Shown here piece after piece: positions 17,596 through 25,866 of a stretch of DNA of 64,000 bases. The notes under the pieces are model-generated. The model did not search any database and was not told where the DNA came from. It was given only the letters and a program-made list of their open reading frames with translations. The stretch covers positions 99,356 to 163,355 of the forward strand of contig NZ_QNRV01000002.1 of NCBI RefSeq assembly GCF_003315195.1, given 5' to 3'. The translations under genes were made by a program, and so were the position numbers. Every line of letters begins with the position of its first letter. Position 1 is the first letter of the stretch. Source of the stretch: Sutterella wadsworthensis (GTDB lineage Bacteria > Pseudomonadota > Gammaproteobacteria > Burkholderiales > Burkholderiaceae_F).

Positions 17596-19017
17596 TTATT
17601 TCTTAGGGAAACGCACAGGGATGAAAATGCGGCCGCCATCACGCTGCACCAGAAGCAGAACCTGATCGCTACGACATGCTTCGCGCAGATCTGAGGCGCT
17701 CTTCATGAGCTTGCCATTAGCACTCACAATAATGTCGCCCGCCATCAGGCCGGATTGCTGCGCAAATTTGCTGACCTTCGTAATAAGAAGACCGGTTGTT
17801 TCAGCATCCTTCGATTCAGCATCAGTGAGTACGCGGGCCTCAATGCCAAGACGGTGTGTATCTGCCGATGAGGCTGAGTTGTCTGCAGCCGAGTTGGTTC
17901 CGATAGTAATATCGAGCTTAATCTCTTTTTTATCGCGAATAACAGTGAGTTCGGCCTTCGTCCCCGGACGGAGTGAAGATACAAGCATGGGCAGTGACGA
18001 GGAGCTTGTAACCTTGCGGTCATTCAAAGCCGTAATAACGTCGCCGGCTTTCAGCCCAGCCTTCTCTGCAGGACTGCCTTTTTCAATCTTGGTGACGAGT
18101 GCGCCTTCAGGAGTCTTCAGTCCGAAGCTTTCAGCAAGATCCTGGGTGACTTGCTGGATATAAACACCGACATAGCCGCGAGTTACTTTACCGTCTTTGA
18201 CAAGTTGGTCTTTCACCTGCAAAGCAATATCAATTGGAATGGCAAAGGACAATCCCATGAACCCACCGGAAGTGGAGAAGATTTGGGAGTTGATGCCGAC
18301 AACTTCTCCCTTCATATTGAAGAGTGGGCCGCCAGAATTGCCGGGATTGACAGCGACGTCTGTCTGAATGAACGGCATGTACTGGTCAGTAGGAAGGTTG
18401 CGGGAGAGCGCAGACACAATGCCGGCAGTCACGGTATTGTCAAGACCAAAAGGACTGCCAATGGCTGCTACCCATTCGCCAACCTTGAGCTGGTTGGAGT
18501 CTCCCATCTTCAGCGCAGGTAAATCCTTCGCTTCAATTTTTACGACGGCGATATCGGTTTGTTTATCTGTACCGAGAACCTTGCCTTCAAATTCACGTTT
18601 GTCGGTCAGGCGAACAACAATTTTGTCTGCCCCCTCAACCACGTGCGCATTCGTCAGAATGAGTCCGTCCGTAGAAATAATGAAACCCGATCCCGTGCCG
18701 CGTTGTTCAGGGATTTCTTGCTCACCACCGCCAAAAGGCATCGGAAATCCAAAACGGCGGAAAATCTCGGCACCTTGTTCATCCATGCCGGGGAAACCGA
18801 AATTTGGCACGGCGACGGTACGAGCATTTTTCGTGACGGATATGTTTACTACGCCAGCGCCATTATCTTCAACGAGCTTGACGAAATCAGGGAGCTGTCC
18901 CTGCGTCTGCTGCTGTGCTGGGGTGCTTTCTGCCGCCTGCACAGGCAGGGCGGCGGATGTGAGCGCAAAGGCCGCGCAGAGCGCAGCAGCCAAGGAGGTC
19001 TTCGAGAGGATCTGCAT
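17596..19017 (-). CDS. degP: Do-family periplasmic serine protease/chaperone (DegP/DegQ/MucD type)
   Basis: A 473-residue HtrA protein for quality control of envelope proteins. It has a signal peptide ending near residue 28, a trypsin-like domain with His125 (NAHVV), Asp155 (TDIAV) and Ser228 (GNSGGP), and two PDZ domains (about 275-365 and 385-470). The LA-loop is short, closer to DegQ or MucD than to E. coli DegP. It is monocistronic; the neighbouring two-component operon ends 182 bases upstream on the same strand. The insertion sequence lies 36 bases after its stop. Confidence 0.94.
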   Translation of the reverse strand: MQILSKTSLAAALCAAFALTSAALPVQAAESTPAQQQTQGQLPDFVKLVEDNGAGVVNISVTKNARTVAVPNFGFPGMDEQGAEIFRRFGFPMPFGGGEQEIPEQRGTGSGFIISTDGLILTNAHVVEGADKIVVRLTDKREFEGKVLGTDKQTDIAVVKIEAKDLPALKMGDSNQLKVGEWVAAIGSPFGLDNTVTAGIVSALSRNLPTDQYMPFIQTDVAVNPGNSGGPLFNMKGEVVGINSQIFSTSGGFMGLSFAIPIDIALQVKDQLVKDGKVTRGYVGVYIQQVTQDLAESFGLKTPEGALVTKIEKGSPAEKAGLKAGDVITALNDRKVTSSSSLPMLVSSLRPGTKAELTVIRDKKEIKLDITIGTNSAADNSASSADTHRLGIEARVLTDAESKDAETTGLLITKVSKFAQQSGLMAGDIIVSANGKLMKSASDLREACRSDQVLLLVQRDGGRIFIPVRFPKK

Positions 19018-19051
19018 TGCTTTAATCCGTTATAGATGCGCCCGAAAACGG

Positions 19052-19084
19052 TTCGAAAAGAAGCTATGGAGTAGTTTTTTCGAA
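19052..19084. repeat. Inverted repeat upstream of the DegP-type gene
   Basis: TTCGAAAA (19052-19059) and TTTTCGAA (19077-19084) form an 8-bp inverted repeat with 17 bases between, 35-67 bases upstream of the protease start. It may be a regulator site; no classical sigma-E promoter is evident. Confidence 0.4.
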
Positions 19085-19199
19085 CTCTGGGACGTAGTGC
19101 GTAAGTTAAAAACTGAAGTGATTTAACTCTAACGGATCACACGGTTGCAGGAGGCAAGCTCCTAGCAAACAGCGGTTAAATTTGTAAGTGTCTTCTGCG

Positions 19200-20546
19200 C
19201 TAAACACTTTCTTCGGGGCAGGAAGCGCCGAGCGGCGGGAATGAGAGAACAAAACTTGTTCCTCGGCCGTCAAGACCGTCTTCGATCGTGACTGTGCCAT
19301 GATGAATGTCGACGATGCGTTTGACAATGGCAAGCCCGAGACCTGTTCCGGACGTTTTGGTCCCTAAAGCACGGTAAAAGCGGTCAAAGACGCGAGCCCG
19401 TTCATCGGGAGCAATGCCTGGGCCGTTGTCGCTTACGCGGACAACCGAACGTCCGTTTACGATCGAGCTTGAAAGCTCGATGCGTCCACCTTGCGGTGTA
19501 TAGCGGACGGCATTGTCGGTTAGATTGGTGATCATCAGACGAATAGCATCTTCCATGCCGTCAATTTGTGCCGGCGAGACTGAAGCCGTGATGATGATGT
19601 CTTTTTGCTCGGCGATCGGAGCCATATCGTCGCGAATACTAGCAATCAACGCATCAAGATGAATGGTCGACATGGGCTTTTTTGAAGCGTCAGGATCAAG
19701 GCGCGCTAGTGTGAGCAGCTGCTGAACGAGGCGAGTTGCTCGGTTGATGCCTTCATTCAAGCGAGCGAAGCATTTATCTTGTGCTTCAGGGGTTTTTGCT
19801 CGTTGAGCGAGCTGCACCTGAAGTTTTAAAGCCGTTAACGGTGTTCGTAGTTCGTGTGCTGCATCCGAGGCGAAGCGTTGCTGCGCGCTTAAACTCTCAC
19901 CTAGACGCGCTAATAGGCTGTTGATCGCGTTTACAAGACTTGCCAGTTCAGAGGACAAACCTTTTGTAGAAATTGGCTGCAGAGACGTTGGTGATCGCCG
20001 TGCGATAGAACGTGCCGTACGTTCCAAAGGTGCCAATCCGCTGCCGACGACAATCCAAACAGCAATAGCAATGAACGGAAGGAGCAGACACAGCGGCTGC
20101 AGGATACGAAAGGATGCTGTTGCTGCGAGAGAGGTTCGTACGGCGAGATCTTGTCCGGCAGTTATGACGAGCGGTCCTACTGCTACGGAATAGGTACGCC
20201 AATCACGCCCATCCACTTTTGATAATCCAAAACCAGGACCGTCAGGCAGTGGCAAGGCTGGAGTATTCTCACGTTGCCACAGACTATTGTTGGCAGAGTC
20301 GTAGACCTGAACGATGATGCGGTAGCTCGGAGCGTCACCGATGATGGTGAGGTGTTCAGGAGCATGCATGGGCATGCTGCTTCTCACAGAGTCAGCCAAC
20401 GACTCTGCCGTCTCACGCAGGTGCGCATCGAGGAAGTCGTTGAATTCAGCCTGAGCAGAAAAGAAGGTCGCTGCTGCGGCGGAAAACCCCGCCGCAAGCA
20501 GAGCGGCCAAAAGCGTGAATAAAAGCGTCCGGCGGATGCTCGTCAT
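19200..20546 (-). CDS. Sensor histidine kinase, QseC/PmrB-like
   Basis: A 448-residue membrane sensor. One helix at about 8-30, a periplasmic domain of about 120 residues, a second helix (about 150-170), HAMP, then a DHp domain with H-box DAAHELRTPLTAL (His231) and a HATPase with N box (NLTDNAVRYTP), DNGPGIAP and GTGLGLAI. The layout and the OmpR-type partner 14 bases upstream resemble QseBC and PmrAB. The signal is unknown; cationic peptides, metals or envelope state are possibilities from the family only. Confidence 0.92.
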   Translation of the reverse strand: MTSIRRTLLFTLLAALLAAGFSAAAATFFSAQAEFNDFLDAHLRETAESLADSVRSSMPMHAPEHLTIIGDAPSYRIIVQVYDSANNSLWQRENTPALPLPDGPGFGLSKVDGRDWRTYSVAVGPLVITAGQDLAVRTSLAATASFRILQPLCLLLPFIAIAVWIVVGSGLAPLERTARSIARRSPTSLQPISTKGLSSELASLVNAINSLLARLGESLSAQQRFASDAAHELRTPLTALKLQVQLAQRAKTPEAQDKCFARLNEGINRATRLVQQLLTLARLDPDASKKPMSTIHLDALIASIRDDMAPIAEQKDIIITASVSPAQIDGMEDAIRLMITNLTDNAVRYTPQGGRIELSSSIVNGRSVVRVSDNGPGIAPDERARVFDRFYRALGTKTSGTGLGLAIVKRIVDIHHGTVTIEDGLDGRGTSFVLSFPPLGASCPEESV

Positions 20547-20560
20547 GATGTAAATGGCTT

Positions 20561-21217
20561 TTAAGTTTCGAGCATGTATCCGACTCCGCGTACGGTTTTG
20601 ATCGCCGAATCAGCGAGTTTCTTACGCAGATGGTGGATATGAACCTCAATTGCATTAGACCCTACAGTGTTGTCCCAGTTGTAGAGCTTTTCCTCAAGCT
20701 GTGCACGGCTCCAAACGACCCCCTTGCGTTCGGCAAGAGCTGCAAGAAGAGCGTATTCCTTTGAGGAGAGAATGACGGGCTCTCCTTTATAGGTCACTTC
20801 ACGAGTGGCCGGAGAAATCTTGAGCTCCCCACGTTCAATTACTGGATCTGCTCGTCCGGCAGACCGGCGTAGTAAGGCGCGAATGCGTGCAGAAAGCTCA
20901 TCAAGATCATAGGGCTTGATTAAGTAATCATCAGCACCGCTGTCGAGGCCCTTAATACGGTCATCGACCGTATCACGCGCGGTGGTGACAAGAACCGGTG
21001 TTGGGTCGCGTCTGCCGCGCATTTCTTTTAAAACTTGCAACCCGTCTTTGCCAGGCAGGCCTAAATCGAGGATGACGAGAGAGTACGGTGTTGTATTGAG
21101 TGCGAGAAGTGCTGAGTTGCCATCCCGCACCCAATCGATGGCATGCCCTTCAGTTTCCAGGCCAGCCATGACGCTTTCGCCGATCATGTCGTCGTCTTCA
21201 ACGAGCAAAATTCTCAT
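20561..21217 (-). CDS. OmpR-family response regulator, QseB/PmrA-like
   Basis: A 218-residue regulator with an N-terminal receiver (acidic pair in LVEDDD, phospho-acceptor Asp51 in VILDLGLPG, Lys in IKPYDL) and a C-terminal winged helix (about 125-218) ending VRGVGYMLE. It is the partner of the kinase encoded next. Its ATG overlaps the stop of the upstream membrane-protein gene by four bases, so the three genes form one operon. Confidence 0.94.
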   Translation of the reverse strand: MRILLVEDDDMIGESVMAGLETEGHAIDWVRDGNSALLALNTTPYSLVILDLGLPGKDGLQVLKEMRGRRDPTPVLVTTARDTVDDRIKGLDSGADDYLIKPYDLDELSARIRALLRRSAGRADPVIERGELKISPATREVTYKGEPVILSSKEYALLAALAERKGVVWSRAQLEEKLYNWDNTVGSNAIEVHIHHLRKKLADSAIKTVRGVGYMLET

Positions 21218-21762
21218 GATGGATTACCAAATCGTTCAATCAGGCGCTCGAGCACAATGCGCAGCGTTTCCGCCGCCAAGAGCGCGAGCAGGATGAGGCC
21301 GGGAAGCGATTGTCGAGCCTCAAAGAGGCCCAGTCCGCCGGGACAGAGCAGGATGAAGAGTCCCCATGCAGCTACTGCACCAAGATAGGCGCTGATAGCT
21401 GAGGCAACAGTCAGCCAGGCAAGAAACCGCAGTCTAGGCTGACCACCAGCACCGGCGGCAGCGGCTAGATCCCAGCGGAACAAGTGAAATGATTGTAACC
21501 CGACGGCGGTAGCGACTGGCGCCTGGTGAAGTTGTGTTTGAATACTTTTGGGCAGTCGAATCAGTGCCCAGTGTCCGGCAGCCGTCCAAGCGTAAAGTGC
21601 TGCATCACGCAGACAACCACCCACTGCAGCCCAAAGCGGCAGCGTCCAGCTGTCAGCCTCAATCCCAATAAAAAGACCCGCCGTCGCAGCTCCCCAACCC
21701 GGTGAAGCGAGTGCGGCGAGAAATACCAACGCAGCGTGCCAGCTGATGAAGAACTCAACCAT
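21214..21762 (-). CDS. Uncharacterised membrane protein, first gene of the two-component operon
   Basis: A 182-residue protein with about five hydrophobic segments, rich in Ala and Trp, with a central loop of charged residues. I do not recognise a family with confidence; the small-helical-membrane-protein layout faintly recalls DedA-like proteins but the diagnostic motif is absent. It overlaps the response regulator gene by four bases and is the promoter-proximal gene, so it may belong to the signalling or response of the QseBC-like pair. Start chosen as the first ATG after the divergent spacer. Confidence 0.7.
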   Translation of the reverse strand: MVEFFISWHAALVFLAALASPGWGAATAGLFIGIEADSWTLPLWAAVGGCLRDAALYAWTAAGHWALIRLPKSIQTQLHQAPVATAVGLQSFHLFRWDLAAAAGAGGQPRLRFLAWLTVASAISAYLGAVAAWGLFILLCPGGLGLFEARQSLPGLILLALLAAETLRIVLERLIERFGNPS

Positions 21763-21810
21763 AGAATTGCGGTATGGATAAAGTGCCGTTAACGGCGCAA
21801 AGGATTATCA

Positions 21811-22323
21811 ATGACGGAATTTAACAGCGGCCGAGGCGGTCGCGACGATGATATTGTGGATCTGGAAGCGCAGCCAGTGAACGCGACTGGAAACAGTGCA
21901 GAAGGATCCTCTCGAGAGCCTATAAAGCAAGAACCGCTTTCAGGTACCGTCACCGTGGCTCACATCGTCTACTGTCTCCACTCGATTTCGATTCTCATCG
22001 GGCTTTTAACTGCCGGGCTTTCAATCGCCGGAGCTTTTGTCTTTTCAGCGCCGTCCATCCTAGCGGTCATTATCAACTACATATTCCGTTCGGATGCATC
22101 TGGAACTTGGTTGGAGAGTCATTTTTCCTGGCAAATCCGCACGTTTTGGTATGCCCTGCTTTGGCTCGTTGTGTTGTATTTGGTGAGCCTTCCGTTGGTA
22201 TTTTTCGGTATCGGGATCTTTGTTTTCATTGCCGGGATGCTTGTGTTGGGTATATGGGTTGCCTGGCGCATTTTGTCAGGGTGGCGCCGTCTCGCGTCGC
22301 ACCGCGAAATGCCGCTGAGCTGA
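21811..22323 (+). CDS. DUF4870/Tic20-like small membrane protein
   Basis: A 170-residue protein. The first 45 residues are acidic and hydrophilic; then four membrane segments follow, with the block GTWLESHFSWQIRTFWYALLW characteristic of betaproteobacterial DUF4870-like proteins (key Ser-His-Phe-Trp and Arg-Thr-Phe-Trp). The function is unknown. The start has an AAAGGA site. yaeQ follows 44 bases later on the same strand, and the gene is divergent from the two-component operon, sharing a 48-base promoter region. Confidence 0.8.
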   Translation: MTEFNSGRGGRDDDIVDLEAQPVNATGNSAEGSSREPIKQEPLSGTVTVAHIVYCLHSISILIGLLTAGLSIAGAFVFSAPSILAVIINYIFRSDASGTWLESHFSWQIRTFWYALLWLVVLYLVSLPLVFFGIGIFVFIAGMLVLGIWVAWRILSGWRRLASHREMPLS

Positions 22324-22367
22324 GCGTTATACTCACAAGCTTTCAAATTTCACCAGGCAGTCTTTCT

Positions 22368-22925
22368 ATGGCCCTCGGCGCTACGGTATATAAAGCTCAG
22401 CTTTCCATTTCCGATCTTGACCGGAATTGGTATGGCGAGCCTGTGCTCACGCTTGCGCGACATCCCTCTGAGACGGAAACGAGACTGATGCTTCGAGTGC
22501 TCGCTTGGTGTATGCGTGCGGGGGAAAAACTGGAATTTGGCCGTGGGCTCTCTACTGACGGAGATCCAGCTCTTTGGGAGCTTGACGATACTGGAGCCAT
22601 CATTGATTGGGTGGAGTTGGGTGTCCCAGATTTGCGAACGGTAAGGAAGGCAGCCGGAAAGAGTGAACACGTGCTCGTGTTGGCTTACGATGAAGCTCGT
22701 ACGGCTCCTTGGTGGGAAAGCTTGAAGGGGGATTTTTCTAAGATCAGCAAACTCGCTGTTGTACTCATCCACGATGACAAAGCGAAAGCTTTGGGAAGTA
22801 TGGCTACACGCAACATGAAGCTTGCTGTGACTATCCAAGACGGCGTTTTTTGGGTGAGTAACGATCATTCAAGCCTACAAATTGATCCCGAGTGGCTCAA
22901 GCGTGAGGATGAACGTTGGACCTGA
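22368..22925 (+). CDS. yaeQ: YaeQ family protein
   Basis: A 185-residue protein of the YaeQ family, which has a PD-(D/E)XK nuclease-like fold; its role is unknown. Recognisable blocks are the start MALGATVYKAQLSISD, the RHPSETETRLMLRVLAWC block and GRGLSTDGDPALWELDD. The start at 22368 matches family length; a longer reading would overlap the previous gene. An insertion sequence stands four bases after its stop, and the left target duplication includes the last two bases of the stop codon, so the gene is intact. Confidence 0.93.
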   Translation: MALGATVYKAQLSISDLDRNWYGEPVLTLARHPSETETRLMLRVLAWCMRAGEKLEFGRGLSTDGDPALWELDDTGAIIDWVELGVPDLRTVRKAAGKSEHVLVLAYDEARTAPWWESLKGDFSKISKLAVVLIHDDKAKALGSMATRNMKLAVTIQDGVFWVSNDHSSLQIDPEWLKREDERWT

Positions 22926-22999
22926 GTGACCCAAACTCCCGACGGCTAGCTCAGAACAGGGTTGATCCGAGTCAACTATAAAGTCAGTTATTTTGCTAA

Positions 23000-23052
23000 C
23001 CCCGTAATCTTCAAGAAATTTGAAGTTGCGGGGTTTAATTTTATGCTATAAT
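23000..23052 (+). promoter_or_regulatory. Insulating hairpin and extended -10 promoter of IS copy B
   Basis: An AACCCCGTAATCTTCAA arm pairs with TTTGAAGTTGCGGGGTT and T-rich sequence (about 22999-23040). It is followed by an extended -10, TGC-TATAAT (23044-23052). This is the same hairpin-then-promoter layout as in copy A although the sequences differ. Confidence 0.6.
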
Positions 23053-23084
23053 AGCTCCTATATCATTTCATTAATGAGCTAGTC

Positions 23085-24938
23085 ATGTCCCGCAAAGCTG
23101 CAGTCGAACCTAAATGGAACTTCTATCTGGATACAAACAAATCCACTGGGATCAAATATGTCCAGACTTCCTACAACATTTGGGTTCCGGAAAAGAAGCA
23201 GCCTCGACTTGGTGGCAAGGCCTACGTCGGCCGGCTCTTCCCTGACGGTTCCGTCCGCCCCTCGAAGACTTTCCTGGAGCGTTTCCCGCAATACGCTGAT
23301 AAAAAGCTCTATTACTTTGAAAATCAACTGGTTGATCGTGAGGGTTATCTGAAACTCAATCCCAATGCTGAGGCTCAATGGGAAGAACTTCAGAGTCAGG
23401 AGAAAACTGCTGAACAACAACAAGAAGAACGCCGCGAGTCAATTGAAAACGACTGGCGATGCACAGCACGTCAATGTGGGCTGACGAGTGCTGCATGGAG
23501 TTTTCTGGCTGAGTCTGGTCTATTGAAAGATCTTGAAGACATGCTGGGCAAAGAAGATGCCCGAGTTATCGGAGCCTTGGCTGTTTATATGCTCGATAAA
23601 GGCGTCAGCATGAACAGCTTTGCGGATTGGCTTGGCCGCGTTTATATCCCCGGTGTGCAGCCGATATGCGGGCAGCGCCTTTCAGAGCTGCTCGCCAAAA
23701 TCGAACCGGATATGGTCGACAACTTTTTCCTGAAACGTCATCAGCGGGCCATAACGAAGGCTCAGGCTCGCAGACGGGAACTTAAGGCAAAGTCTTCAAA
23801 AGCGTATATTCCGCCTCTGACGCTGGCGTTTGACAGCACCAGCATCTCTACGTATTCCGGGACGATCGACCATGCGGAATATGGCTATGCCAAAAGAGAT
23901 CCGCACTTAAAACAAGTCAATCTTGTCTTGGCCTGTGATCAAGATACAGGGGAAGTGGTCTATGCCTGCGAGAACTTCGGCTCCATAGACGACAAAACGA
24001 GCTTTAAACCGGTTCTGGAGCGGATGCAGAAAGTCGGCTTTGACATGAGCGAAACCCTCCTGATCACGGATCGCGGCTACAAGTCAATGTCCAACATTCA
24101 GAAGCAGCTCGATGTCGGATTCAAATTCCTGCAATGCACGCCGTTAAATGAAAAGAGTGTCAGAGCTCTGATTGATAAACACAGTTATCAGCTTAAGGGC
24201 ATTGAATTCTATGAGCCCAAATACCATTGTTCGGCTGTTGCACTTCCGACGGAAGAGTGCGAATCGTGGTCACAGTGCCTGCCCGGCAGCGGCAGCACTC
24301 AAAGCGTAAAAGTCAGCGCGTATCTCTACTACGACGATCACAAGGCAGTGGACGAAAAACACTGTGAAATGGCAGCAATTGACCGGGTGCTCGAACTTAA
24401 AAATGCCGGAAGTCAGGTCGATGCTGCTCTATGGCAGGAGTATCGCTCCTGCGTTCAGGAAACCCAGAACCACAAGGGTGAGAGTGTTTGGGTGCGTAAG
24501 AACCAAGGCATTGCTCAGCGGTTGAAATACAGCGGCTGCATGGCGCTTCGTACCAACGAAGTTTCCAATCCCTTCAAAGCATTAGAATTCTACCGTCAGC
24601 GCAATGCCGTGGAATGCAGCTATCGTGTCTTTAAAAATCAGATTGAAGGAGACCGCATGCTGGCAACGCAGACAAGCTATCGAGGCAAGCTTTTTGTCTT
24701 CACGCTTGCAACATGTCTTCGCACCATGATGCGGGTCAAAGCCGAGGCGCAGGCTAAAGAATTTAATCTCAAGATTCCCGGCAACTCTTTGTCTCAAGTC
24801 TTTGAGATCCTGCGCGGCGTCACCATGCAGCGCTGGGGTTCCACTGACAGCTGGCGAATCAACATGCTGACACGAAAACAACGCGAGTGCTTCGCGCTGT
24901 TTGGGATGACTCCAATAAGGGGGACTAGAAAGGATTAA
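23085..24938 (+). CDS. IS1634-family (IS4-like) DDE transposase, copy B
   Basis: A 617-residue transposase. Catalytic blocks: LAFDSTSISTYS, LLITDRGYKSM and RQRNAVECSYRVFKNQI. A 20-residue Gln/Glu-rich stretch near residue 105 (EEKTAEQQQEERRES) is not seen in copy A. The reading frame is intact. The start at 23085 has only a weak ribosome site, as usual for transposases. Confidence 0.93.
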   Translation: MSRKAAVEPKWNFYLDTNKSTGIKYVQTSYNIWVPEKKQPRLGGKAYVGRLFPDGSVRPSKTFLERFPQYADKKLYYFENQLVDREGYLKLNPNAEAQWEELQSQEKTAEQQQEERRESIENDWRCTARQCGLTSAAWSFLAESGLLKDLEDMLGKEDARVIGALAVYMLDKGVSMNSFADWLGRVYIPGVQPICGQRLSELLAKIEPDMVDNFFLKRHQRAITKAQARRRELKAKSSKAYIPPLTLAFDSTSISTYSGTIDHAEYGYAKRDPHLKQVNLVLACDQDTGEVVYACENFGSIDDKTSFKPVLERMQKVGFDMSETLLITDRGYKSMSNIQKQLDVGFKFLQCTPLNEKSVRALIDKHSYQLKGIEFYEPKYHCSAVALPTEECESWSQCLPGSGSTQSVKVSAYLYYDDHKAVDEKHCEMAAIDRVLELKNAGSQVDAALWQEYRSCVQETQNHKGESVWVRKNQGIAQRLKYSGCMALRTNEVSNPFKALEFYRQRNAVECSYRVFKNQIEGDRMLATQTSYRGKLFVFTLATCLRTMMRVKAEAQAKEFNLKIPGNSLSQVFEILRGVTMQRWGSTDSWRINMLTRKQRECFALFGMTPIRGTRKD

Positions 24939-24972
24939 GAGCTAGTCCCCGGGAGTTTGGGGAGTGAATGAG

Positions 24973-25008
24973 AAAACGCCGCATGTTGTCAGAAACATGC
25001 GGCGTTTT
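24973..25008. terminator. Bidirectional terminator between yaeQ/IS copy B and the globin gene
   Basis: Perfect 15-bp arms AAAACGCCGCATGTT (24973-24987) and AACATGCGGCGTTTT (24994-25008). It ends the cyd-globin operon on the minus strand and, before the insertion, yaeQ on the plus strand. Confidence 0.93.
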
Positions 25009-25018
25009 TGAAGTGTTC

Positions 25019-25411
25019 TCAGCGATCTGTATTGACGAGTGATTCAGCCATTTTGGCGAAGGCTCCTTCAAGACGAAGGCGGACTTCAGGATCGGATACC
25101 GTTTCGGCCAAAGCTGAACGCATCGCGCTCATCCACTGATAACGCGCGTTCTGTGTAATGACGAGTCGGCGATGCCCTTCCCGAAGCATCGGCATGCCGT
25201 GGCGTTCAAGATAGAGAGGCGGGCCGCCTAGCCATCCTGAGAGGAACTCCTTGAGGCGAGCTTCGTAATGTGCGAGGTCTCGTCCTGCGTATATGCTGCG
25301 GAGCTCCTCTAATTGCGGATCGGCGAGCAGAACGCGAATGAAGGCGGCGGTGAGGCGATCAAGACCTGCATCGCCGCCGACACTGTCATATAGCGTTTTT
25401 TCGATCGGCAA
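25019..25411 (-). CDS. Truncated haemoglobin (group II-like)
   Basis: A 130-residue 2-over-2 globin. Family marks are YDSVGGDAGLDRL at the N-terminus (B helix), the WLGGPPLYLERHG block and the proximal-His segment REGHRRLVI, with the QWMSAM block in the H helix. Such proteins bind O2 or NO and often protect against nitrosative stress. The only plausible start is TTG at 25411, with AAAGG nine bases before it. It follows ybgE after 12 bases and is the last gene of the cytochrome bd operon, which supports a link to O2/NO handling. Confidence 0.88.
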   Translation of the reverse strand: MPIEKTLYDSVGGDAGLDRLTAAFIRVLLADPQLEELRSIYAGRDLAHYEARLKEFLSGWLGGPPLYLERHGMPMLREGHRRLVITQNARYQWMSAMRSALAETVSDPEVRLRLEGAFAKMAESLVNTDR

Positions 25412-25423
25412 GTTAATAACCTT

Positions 25424-25717
25424 TCATCGACAAAAAACGATCCAACCGAAACCGAGCAAAAGAATCCACCCAAGCAACGGTGAAAGGAGATAGCGGAAGA
25501 TGCGATGCTGAGGTGTGAAACCAAAGCCGTAGACCCAGAGGATGCTCATACCGAAGAGCATGCCGACTAACGCGCCATGAGGCACGCCGGTGGCATCTTC
25601 GGCTATTGCACGAGGATAAAGAACAACGACGGCGGCACAGGCTAGAGCACCAAGGAGCGAAATGATTCGTAAAGCAGTCGATCCCCGCGAGGATGCGGCA
25701 GGCTTTGTTTTAGTCAT
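25424..25717 (-). CDS. ybgE: Cyd operon protein YbgE
   Basis: A 97-residue protein with three hydrophobic helices, of the YbgE family that accompanies cytochrome bd genes. It may be a small accessory protein of the oxidase. The VPHGALVGMLFGMSILWVYGFG-like centre (key HG and GMS) and the C-terminal LGWIL helix fit the family. Its ATG lies inside cydX, overlapping it by eight bases. Confidence 0.85.
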   Translation of the reverse strand: MTKTKPAASSRGSTALRIISLLGALACAAVVVLYPRAIAEDATGVPHGALVGMLFGMSILWVYGFGFTPQHRIFRYLLSPLLGWILLLGFGWIVFCR

Positions 25718-25799
25718 CGTTGCGGGTCACCGTAGTTTCGATGACAGCGGCAAGTACAACGGCAAAGCCAAGTGCCATGATCCAATAGAAGTAGCTCAT
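25710..25799 (-). CDS. cydX: Cytochrome bd small subunit CydX
   Basis: A 29-residue single-helix peptide read on the minus strand: it begins MSYFYWIMALGFAVVLAAVI and ends with a polar tail TRNDD. CydX stabilises the haems of cytochrome bd. The aromatic N-terminus followed by a WI-x-GLG-like helix start matches the CydX/CbdX family. It has a strong AGGAGT ribosome site ten bases upstream, sits between cydB and ybgE as in other proteobacteria, and is short enough to be missed by gene callers. Confidence 0.88.
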   Translation of the reverse strand: MSYFYWIMALGFAVVLAAVIETTVTRNDD

Positions 25800-25824
25800 G
25801 AAGAACTCCTAGAAAGCAGATGGA

Positions 25825-25852
25825 GTGCGCTGCAGATACATCTGCAGCGCAC
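25825..25852. repeat. Perfect intercistronic hairpin between cydB and cydX
   Basis: 13-bp arms GTGCGCTGCAGAT (25825-25837) and ATCTGCAGCGCAC (25840-25852) with almost no spacer form a very stable hairpin 15 bases after the cydB stop. There is no T tract, so it is more likely an mRNA stability or processing element than a terminator. Confidence 0.8.
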
Positions 25853-25866
25853 AGTTTGAACATCAA

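Larger units (their letters stand above)
22930..24961 (+). mobile_element. IS1634-family insertion sequence, copy B (2032 bp)
   Basis: A complete element. Ends CCCAAACTCCCG...CTAGCTC (22930-22952) and its inverted copy (24939-24961) match at 20 of 23 positions. The 6-bp target duplication GAGTGA lies at 22924-22929 and 24962-24967. The element separates yaeQ from the terminator hairpin at 24973-25008 that originally followed its stop by only a few bases. It shares the CCCAAACTCCCG tip with copy A but differs in the rest. Confidence 0.93.

Noticed and set aside
15495-24961. Composite transposon formed by the two IS elements
   Set aside because: The elements differ in sequence and in their inner terminal repeats, each has its own target duplication, and the DNA between them is ordinary chromosomal genes (protease, two-component system, yaeQ).
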